Source: Eutreptiella sp. 'Long Island Sound 2002' (lineage: Eukaryota; Euglenozoa; Euglenophyceae; Eutreptiales; Eutreptiaceae). Taken from it: a stretch of 64,000 nucleotides of DNA. The position numbers were made by a program, and so were the translations under genes. The stretch is from NCBI GenBank assembly GCA_964036045.1, contig OZ038397.1, forward strand, positions 22,536,032 through 22,600,031, read 5' to 3'. Shown here piece by piece: positions 57,801 through 64,000 of the stretch (position 1 is the first letter of the stretch; every line of letters begins with the position of its first letter). A model generated the notes under the pieces. It was not told where the DNA came from, did not search any database, and saw only the letters and a list, made by a program, of their open reading frames with translations.

Positions 57801-58963
57801 TACGTTGCTTCAGTAGTTGCACTTGCAGCCCGTCGCCGTGCTCGAGTTCCTCACGGCCATGATGGACTACGTGGCAGCCCGCGGCAGCGTTCTCGCGACG
57901 CGCATCGAGGGGTGGGGCAGCATTGGCGACCTGTCCCCAGCGCCGCCGCACTGCCAACAAGTGGCCGCAGAGCCCCCCCCCCCCCCCCCCCCGCCCGCGT
58001 GTGCACCGCCCGTGCAACCCCAACCGCCGAACCCCCGCCCAGCCCCCCAAACAGCACCCAAACCCAAACCCAAACCCCAACGCCCCCCCAAGCGGGAACC
58101 CGAGAGCGCCCCCAAACCACCCCCCCAAAAAAGGAAGAGGCTCCCTGGGGAGTCCTCCAGCGAGGAGTCGTCCAGCGACTCCTCAACGGACTCCTCCTCG
58201 GGGTCCACCAGCGACTCCTCGGCGTTCGAGGAGCCCCAGCCCCGCCCCCCGGCCAAGGAGCCCACCAAACCCCCTTGCAAGGCTCCCAAGAGAGCCGCGC
58301 CCCCCCAACCCAAGTCAAAGGCCAAGCCAAAGGCAAGAGGGGGGGGGGGGGTGCAAATACAAAGCGGGGGAGCAAGTGTATGTAGTTTTTCGGGACAATG
58401 GGCAGTGGGGGATCGAGCAGGGCAAAGAGGCCCTTGCCGCGGGTGGCCCCCCCGGGGTTGGGGAGACGTGGATCTCCTTCCCCAAAGACCCCGAACTCTT
58501 CGCCATCCCGAGAGCGTCGGTTTGGAAAACCAAGACGCAGGCGAAGAAGTTCCTCGCCAAGATGATGGCGGCCGAGGAGGAGGACAAGGAGGACGACGCG
58601 GACGCGGACGAGGAGGGGGACGAGAGCAACGACGGGGACGGGGACGGGGGAGACGAAGGGGATGGACCGGGGGCAGGTTTGGGTGCTACCGGGGCTAACC
58701 GGGATGGGGGCGTCGGGGAAGAGGTCCAAGGGGTGGAGGGGGAAAGGATGGAGGTCGAAGGGGTGGAGGGTGAAGGGGTGGTGGGAGAAGGGGTGGAGGG
58801 TGACGGGGTGGAGGGTGAAGGGGTGGTGGGTGAAGGGGTGGAGGGTGAAGGGGTGGTGGGTGAAGGGGTGGTGGTGGTGAGGGAGATGGGGGGGATAGTG
58901 GGGCGGGTGACAAGAGTTCGGGGGCGCCCGCCGGGCCCCCGACCACGCAGGACTTTTAGGTGA
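54844..58963 (+). CDS. Second transposon gene: coiled coil, Pro/Ser-rich linker, acidic C-terminus
   Basis: Exon 1 54,844-54,915 encodes [24 protein letters not shown]. Intron 54,916-56,065. Exon 2 starts [14 protein letters not shown] in phase and contains [20 protein letters not shown] (coiled coil). It then needs frame changes at poly-G tracts (56,494-56,507 and 56,738-56,755) before LHWHL-type sequence including [20 protein letters not shown] to 57,493. Intron 57,494-57,708 is phase 0. Exon 3 reads [20 protein letters not shown], crosses an in-frame TAG (57,814-57,816), then [20 protein letters not shown], a Pro/Lys and Ser/Glu-rich linker, and, after a frame change at the G-run at 58,337, [20 protein letters not shown] and [18 protein letters not shown], perhaps a Tudor/PWWP-like barrel, then a Glu/Asp/Gly tail. 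No firm family. Possible roles: DNA binding or tethering of the element. Confidence 0.45.
54925..55130. repeat. G-rich GGGTTTGGGCTTGGG tract
   Basis: Irregular GGTTTG/GGCTTG units, + strand G-rich, inside intron 54,916-56,065. It resembles plant-type telomere repeats only superficially and has GC in many units, so I do not call it telomeric. Confidence 0.9.
55254..55812. repeat. 81-bp tandem repeat, seven copies
   Basis: Copies start (GATGGGAAGGGG) at 55,254, 55,335, 55,416, 55,497, 55,578, 55,659 and 55,740. Copies 3 and 5 share CCGCATGCCTATAAA where the others have CCCCATGCCCATAAA, which shows that a two-unit segment was duplicated. Being a multiple of three, the array is open on both strands, but it lies in an intron. 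Confidence 0.95.
55906..56019. repeat. Hairpin element 2, near-perfect inverted repeat in an intron
   Basis: Left arm TGTTCCGGCGACGTTCCAAC..., right arm ...GTTGGAACGTCGCCGGAACA, with an inner pair GGCGACGTTCCAG and TGGAACGTCGCC around a short CGGCCAC loop. It lies 46 bp upstream of the CTTGTCTGCAG acceptor at 56,065. Confidence 0.92.
57569..57683. repeat. Hairpin element 3 in intron 57,494-57,708
   Basis: TGTTCCGGCAACGTTCC and TGTTCTAGCAACGTTCC pair with GAACGTCGCCGGAACA and TGGAACGTCGCTGGAACA across an A-rich loop. The acceptor CCATGTAG lies 25 bp beyond. Confidence 0.9.
58740..58875 (+). repeat. 15-bp coding repeats ([11 protein letters not shown])
   Basis: GGTGGAGGGTGAAGG-type units encode Gly-Glu-Gly-Val repeats at the C-terminus of the second transposon gene. 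Confidence 0.85.
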
Positions 58964-59316
58964 GACAAAGAGACTAACCCGATGGGCCCCCGGGGGCACC
59001 TTACACAACAATGTATGTTACCATTTTACCCTTCCTTGTGCTATGCTCTTATTGTAGATTGCTTGTTCCGGCGACGTTCCAATAACTTGTTCCAGCGGTG
59101 TTCCAATGGTGTTCTAACAAAAACTGTTTTTGAAAACAAGTTTTTTTCACGTGGCAACGCGCCGGGCAACAAATATAAGCATACCAGCAGGGACCCCCAA
59201 GGCTAGCAAACAACATATTTTGCCACCATGTACGGGTAGGCTTGGTTGGGGGGCAAATAAATTTTGAACTTTTTTTGTTCCGGCCAAATAGCCTAGAACA
59301 CGGGAACAATTTGGCC
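58964..59316. other. Non-coding right arm of the transposon
   Basis: Holds one incomplete hairpin element (59,063-59,115, TTGTTCCGGCGACGTTCC with no full right arm) and, near the end, GTTCCGGCCAAATAGCC paired with GGCCGGAAC directly inside the right TIR. No coding sequence seen. Confidence 0.6.
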
Positions 59317-59350
59317 GGAACAACATTGGGTTTCAAACGCGCACCAAGGG
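59317..59350 (-). repeat. Right terminal inverted repeat
   Basis: GGAACAACATTGGG to GCACCAAGGG; the reverse complement of the left TIR with one mismatch. Confidence 0.85.
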
Positions 59351-62108
59351 AAGGCCAACGGCCAGACGGTGCCTGCAGAGACGAGCCCCGAGCGCGAGCC
59401 CTCGGCACGAAGCAAGCACACGGCCCCTCGCTCAGCACCGTGCCCGACGTTTGTCCCGCTGCAGCCGCCCGCCATGACCCTCGCGCCAGTGGTGGCGGCC
59501 CAAAAGGGGAACACGGGGTTCCCCTCACCACAGGGAGTTCCCCAGCGGCATTCGGCTACCAAGGTGGCACCAGCGACGCCGATGGCGCGTGCGCTAGGCC
59601 CGGGACACGACAACCACCTCCCGTCCCAGGACCTGTTCCGGGACGTGCACGATGATGTGGATGTGGCCTCCGAGGAAGACGACCTTGAACCCCCAACCCC
59701 GTTGGAGCACGTAGGCACTCCTAGCGGCGCTCAATGGCACCCAGCCGCCCACCGGAAACCCACAGTGCCACCGTCGCCTAGGCCCAAGGCATACCGCTAG
59801 CGACATGCCCCGGGACCTCCCCCGGTATGAGCAGGGCAAGGTGGGCATGACCCTTGTGGACGTCGGCTTGGACCCCTCCACCCAGGCGCTCAACAACGCA
59901 TGCACAGCAACCCAACTGCCCCAGCTAGCCCAATTGGATGCTATTGCGGACGCAGCATGGTCCGCCCCTTGGGGAGCCCCTACGATGGAGGCTACGAACG
60001 CCCCGGAGGCACAGATTGAGGGGAGGGGCCCTCCACAACGCACCCGGGGCGTGTTGCCCCCCCCCCCCCCCCCCGAGAGACCCCCAACGGCGGCGATAGC
60101 GGCTCTGGCGGTGGGGGAGAAACCGGAGCTGGCATTCCCCCCCCCCCAAGACATCCTTCCTAAGGAGGCGCGACTAGCGGCCGTGCTATCGGAGGGTGCC
60201 CGGGACAAGGTGGACCCGTGCCGCACATATGACGTGGTGGCCTACATTGATACCCCGCGGCTCTTCGATGTGGGTCACTGCATGCGGGAAGCATGTGCAA
60301 CGGCAACCCGCATCCCATGGGAGCCATGGAGGGATGGTTGCATGGGGCTTCGCCGGTCGGGGCACTCATGGCAGGTGGCTGTGGCCCGAGAGTGGGTACG
60401 CCAGTGGGCGTGGGCAAAGGACCACTTCCGGCGGGCCCAAAGGGCCTACCTGGGAGTGCCATGCCCACCATAGCGGGTGCCCTTCTATGATTGCCCCGGG
60501 CCAGTGGACCCGCCAGCGTCACTGCCCCCACCTGCTGCAAAGGCTGCAGCCGGTGGTAGACCAGGTGGGCCTACCCAAGTGGCTCCTAGGGCAATGCTAG
60601 GGGACGTCCCCCATCATCGCACTCGCCCCAACCCCCCCCCCCCCCAAGCGGGAGCCAGCCCAGCAGCGCCTGCCCGGGGATTATAACATACGACAAGGCG
60701 TATGGTGCACCGATCCTCGTCTGCGCACCCCGGGCAATCTTCACCACAGCCCTAGCACTGGGGTACCACCACCTTGGGGACTTCTACACCCCGAAAGGCA
60801 CACTACACAGTGCCAACGACCTACGGGCGCGGGTGCCCCGGGGCCACACGGTGGACACAATGGGCGTGGCTTCGGCAGCGCGATGCCGTGTCGTGGCCCC
60901 TAGTGGGGGCCCCGGCCCCCCGATGGCAGCAAGCCCCCAAGACGTGGGCACCAAGCCCGATACGACCGGCCACCACCACGGCGGTCATCGGCCGGCGGTA
61001 GGGCAAAACCACCCGAGAACGAGTGTTGTACCAGCGCGGCAAGGCCACGTAAGTCACCACGGCCATGGAGGATGCCATGGCAATCATGGGATGGTCCGTG
61101 GTACTACCCATCTTTGAGCAGCCACGCTAGGACCTCCCCAACGACACCCGACTCCAACGATTGTTGGTGAGCTTGTTGGGCGCTCACGCCGAGCCCCCCT
61201 TGCATGTGTGCCTGCACGACGAGCAGAGGGGAACCACACTCCCGCAGCTACAGGCCACAGGCACGGAGGGCCCCACAATGGTGTCGCACCGCAGAAGGCC
61301 AAACAACCCTTACTGGGAGTGGGCGGCTAGTGCACAGCATACAGTGCTGAAAATGACCCCCAACCGTGGATCGTGGATCGAGCTCCGGCCCGAGGTGGTG
61401 GCCCTGTTCAGGTACCCCACTCGGTGCCTGACCCACAAATGCCCGGGGCACCCGCATCGAGGCCCCCTCTGCATTGCCCTGCATACGCCAGGGGCCCTGC
61501 CGTCGGAGCTAGGCCCGGCACTCCAGGCCCACGGGAGCACTTCGGGGGACATGCAACGCTCCATCCCCATTAGGGCCCGACGGCAACTCCCATGCACCTG
61601 CAGCCCCGGACAGAGCCGGGGATATGGTTCCATGACCTCCCCCTGCTGGCCACGATCTGGGGGGCCATCGTAGATGCACGAGCAGTGCTTGCGGTGCGGT
61701 AGTGGCCCGGAGACGGCCCAACTTGTGTGGGCATGCCCGCTGCAGACCCACGAATGGCGCGCGGCTAGGCAACGCCTGCACACGTGGCTAACCACCTACC
61801 TTGCGCCGCGCGCCTCGAGTGTGGGGAGCCATCTATGGGGCCCTGCCGTCTTGGAGCAGTGGGTGGCAGCCATCGCCATGCCGTCCCTGCGTGTGGCCCA
61901 CATGGGACTGACGGGGCCGCATGACATCGGGACGGAGTTCATCAGACAGGTGGTGAAGGAGTCTCAACTCGTGTGGCTCTCGCAGACCAAGGCAAGAGAG
62001 GGCCTCATCAAGCCCCGAGCAGGACCCGGGGGCACCAGGGGTGGGCCCTGCGGGAAGTACAACTGCACCAACAAGCGGAGCGGCAAGGGGTCCCCGAGAC
62101 GGCTTTGA
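59351..62108 (+). pseudogene. LINE-like retroelement remainder, frameshifted
   Basis: Right of the transposon a Pro-rich frame resumes (VPAETSPEREPSARSKHTAP, 59,369-59,800), then 59,805-60,475 (VGMTLVDVGLDPSTQALNNA), both unassigned. At 60,690-60,870 ALALGYHHLGDFYTPKGTLH/SANDLRARV resembles the region after the RT domain of LINEs. 61,020-61,480 holds VLYQRGKAT, VTTAMEDAMAIMGWSVVLP and RLQRLLVSLLGAH with in-frame TAA and TAG. 61,674-62,108 begins MHEQCLRCGSGPETAQLVWA/CP, the C-x2-C...ET...CP zinc-knuckle region usual at LINE ends, though the usual His is absent. The RT palm itself is missing, so the element is deleted or decayed. C-runs at 60,057 and 60,630 may contribute frame changes. Confidence 0.5.
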
Positions 62109-62154
62109 GCAAGACCCGCCACACGCGAGGGCAAGCCCGGCCGCCGCGCAGGTG

Positions 62155-62157
<3 letters not shown>

Positions 62158-62192
<35 letters not shown>
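62158..62192. repeat. (CA)n microsatellite at the retroelement 3' end
   Basis: About 17 CA units, 50 bp beyond the last stop codon of the LINE-like sequence. Confidence 0.97.
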
Positions 62193-62405
62193 GCACAGAG
62201 CTCGCACACGCACACACCCCTGCCCGTTTTGCCATTCCTGTAAGCAAGACATCCCAGCCATTGCCTTCTGGTAAAAACGCCTTCGGCACACCACACCAAA
62301 CTACACCACACTACACCAATGGAGCTTCCAATCTGAGGGTTGAGCAGGATAGCGGGACGGGGTTATTGGGCACATTATCCAACTTTCAATCTCTCTGAAC
62401 TATAC
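62193..62405. other. No feature seen
   Basis: Short unique stretch; CACCACACCAAACTACACC-like words near 62,283-62,318. Confidence 0.5.
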
Positions 62406-62494
62406 CTGGGCCTCTTTTTCTCAGTACGTTCTTTGAGGTCCAGGAAGCGCCTTGCGTAAAGCGACACCATGTTGTCCATGTTGGAGATCTTAGC
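62406..62494 (-). CDS. Candidate internal exon, unidentified
   Basis: Minus strand, acceptor GATGCTCAG, donor GGCCCAG/GTATAG, 89 bp, fully open: AKISNMDNMVSLYARRFLDL/KERTEKKRPR. The composition (basic, helical) looks like host protein. The codons upstream (MSTPQFSPRALDAQ) are also open, so the exon could be longer. No family recognised. Confidence 0.35.
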
Positions 62495-62863
62495 CTGAGC
62501 ATCGAGAGCGCGAGGGCTGAATTGTGGAGTGCTCATCAGACCCACACCCAAGCCCAATCACCTGTCCACTAGTCATCCTGCCAAAGCAATGATGAACCCT
62601 CCTTGGACTGACAGGTGCACAGCGCACCCTTTTGGGAAGTTACACAGCTTTCGATCCCTGAGACAGACGCTCACGCATAAAGGGACCAGATAGCATCAAG
62701 GGTAATCAGAAAACAGCAAGCGGGTGGTCATCTGATCATGTTCTTCTTCACCAGCAGTATGAGATGCACAACATGAAGTGACTGCCACTGAAGCATGCTG
62801 TCCATCAGGTTCAAGGTGGGGACGGTTGGGTGCAGAAGAGGTTGAGGGTGACGGGGATTGCCT

Positions 62864-63031
62864 CTGAAAACAGAACCCTATGTGGTGATGAACATCAGCA
62901 TCATGAGTCATCACGCTTCCTGAAAACAGAACCCTATGTGGTGATGAACATCAGCATCATGAGTCATCACGCTTCCTGAAAACAGAACCCTATGTGGTGA
63001 TGAACATCAGCATCATGAGTCATCACGCTTC
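62864..63031. repeat. 56-bp tandem repeat, three copies
   Basis: CTGAAAACAGAACCCTATGT starts at 62,864, 62,920 and 62,976; copies are identical. Each contains GATGAACATCAGCATCATGA, with small inverted TGATG/CATCA words. Confidence 0.97.
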
Positions 63032-63802
63032 CAATCATCTCATGGTGTATGCACAGTTAATCACTGGGGTTGTGCAAGGGGGCCAACAATAGTAGCAGAA
63101 CCCACTCATTGCACTGTTGCGGTGATAGATGACACTCGCGCCAGCTGGAGCCCAAGACAATGACATCATGTTGCTGAGCCATAGGGAATGCTTCGAAATC
63201 ACACCTCTGTGTACTGGGCATGTCAGGTTTTCACTTCCAGGGGGGGGGGGGCAATAGAGCCCCCAAAAACTAGGGGGGGGGGGGGGTTGGGAAAAGGGCT
63301 CAATTGACAGGCACCATTAATCAGTCATTATGAAGTCTGGCGCCAAAGGCCCTGAAAATTTTTTGAGCATTAAAATTGGTCAATTTTTTGCACCAAATAT
63401 ATGGCAAATGACTGTTCTGAACCCCCTCAACGCGCTGATTCCAAAAATCCCATTTTCTGTTTTCCCCGATTTTTGGATCTGGGTCACCTCCGAGGCCCGG
63501 GGGTCAGTCTCGGTAGGATTTTGGGGGTCCTGTCAATTGAGTCCTTTTTTTTCAGGGCGGGGGGGGGGTCCGGTCGGAGGGCTCTATCGACCCCCCCCCC
63601 GGAAACGAAAACCCGGCCTCCCCTGCAGTGCCCAGAGGCGAGGGAGCTGACTTGTGAAATTTAAATGCACTTTTGCAGACACTATTTGTACAGAGGAAAA
63701 CCGCAACAGGGATGATACCCCATTTGAACATCATTGGATGGTAAATGAGGGTTTAATTTAGCCTTATGTGTGTGCACACTTTCCAACCCCCCCAATAATT
63801 AC
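63032..63802. other. No recognisable gene
   Basis: Contains G-runs at 63,240-63,250, about 63,272-63,286 and 63,559, and a C-run at about 63,592-63,600. No convincing coding segment. Confidence 0.5.
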
Positions 63803-63924
63803 CCAAACTGCACATCCTGCAGGTTGCGCGGCAGCTGCTTCAGGCGCCTCAGGAAAAGCATTCTCATACTCCAAGGGATAACCATCATGATGCAGCCTCA
63901 GGACATTTCTGAGCAACAGGGCAC
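63803..63924 (-). CDS. Candidate exon at the window edge, unidentified
   Basis: Minus strand, acceptor CCCTCTGAG, donor TTTGG/GTAATT, 122 bp: two bases of a split codon plus 40 open codons reading ALLLRNVLRLHHDGYPLEYE and AFPEAPEAAAAQPAGCAVW. A second frame is also open, but it lacks matching phase. Could be an exon of a gene continuing beyond 64 kb. Confidence 0.35.
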
Positions 63925-64000
63925 CTCAGAGGGCAACAGCCAAGCAAAAGAATGGTGTGAGGTAAATCGGAAAAATGACCAGATAAACAGTCCGTACCCC

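Larger units (their letters stand above)
52404..59350 (+). mobile_element. 6.95-kb DNA transposon with 34-bp TIRs, nested in a retroelement
   Basis: The ends are CCCTTGGTACGCG... at 52,404 and its inverse ...CGCGCACCAAGGG at 59,350. 52,404-52,437 and 59,317-59,350 match at 33 of 34 positions in inverted orientation. Both are followed inward by GTTCC/GGAAC hairpins. Inside, on the + strand, are a transposase-like gene and a second gene with splice sites in consistent phase. Outside, Pro-rich retroelement-like coding DNA lies on both sides (…KDPNDNP and …VPAETSPEREPS). Only AA/AA is available as a direct target duplication, so the duplication is short or lost. The superfamily cannot be assigned from the TIR alone. 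Confidence 0.65.

Noticed and set aside
1-64000. rRNA genes, bacterial operons, plastid DNA
   Set aside because: No rRNA-like conserved segments, no closely packed same-strand ORFs with ribosome binding sites, and the introns and satellites are nuclear in character.

Overview
This is a eukaryotic nuclear window. Protein-coding stretches are broken by GT-AG introns, much of the DNA is satellite or mobile-element sequence, and nothing is organised as operons. A green-lineage alga is the best fit. The minus strand at 21.5-22.6 kb carries a plant/green-algal type RuBisCO small subunit (RbcS), and 11.1-15.8 kb carries an ASPM (abnormal spindle) homologue. The repeat load recalls large prasinophyte genomes, but the species cannot be fixed from this window.

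Layout. 1-10.06 kb: a 26-bp satellite of about 350 near-identical units whose right edge decays and is duplicated. 10.1-15.8 kb: a possible monooxygenase-like exon (+), then four 3' exons of an ASPM-like gene (-), including a 2.3-kb exon made of higher-order IQ-motif repeats with one in-frame TGA. 15.8-21.5 kb: mostly unrecognised DNA, probably 5' introns and exons of that gene. 21.5-22.6 kb: disrupted RbcS with the start of a second unit. 22.6-30.1 kb: AT-richer DNA with one convincing terminal exon. 30.1-36.1 kb: two head-to-tail copies of a divergent reverse transcriptase (FRDN at the catalytic site) embedded in tandem repeats of about 190 bp. 36.1-42.3 kb: tRNA-like repeats, minisatellites and a minus-strand gene with two phase-matched exons. 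42.3-46.9 kb: a 53-bp near-palindromic GTGCAC array with an internal inversion. 46.9-51.3 kb: low-complexity and unassigned DNA.

51.3-62.2 kb is the most interesting part. A decayed non-LTR-like retroelement (an RRM-like segment on the left, a zinc-knuckle-like segment on the right) appears to be split by a 6.95-kb DNA transposon. That transposon is bounded by 34-bp terminal inverted repeats matching at 33 of 34 positions. It carries a transposase-like gene and a second multi-exon gene. Three of its introns contain versions of one hairpin family built on GTTCCGGCGACGTTCC, which resembles introner-type intron proliferation. 62.2-64.0 kb has two small candidate exons and short repeats.

How things fit together: only ASPM (spindle/cytokinesis scaffold) and RbcS (carbon fixation) are recognisable host genes, and each shows a disrupting change. 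The rest is a record of element activity: nested insertion, tandem amplification and homopolymer-linked frame changes. Family names come from remembered motifs, not searches.
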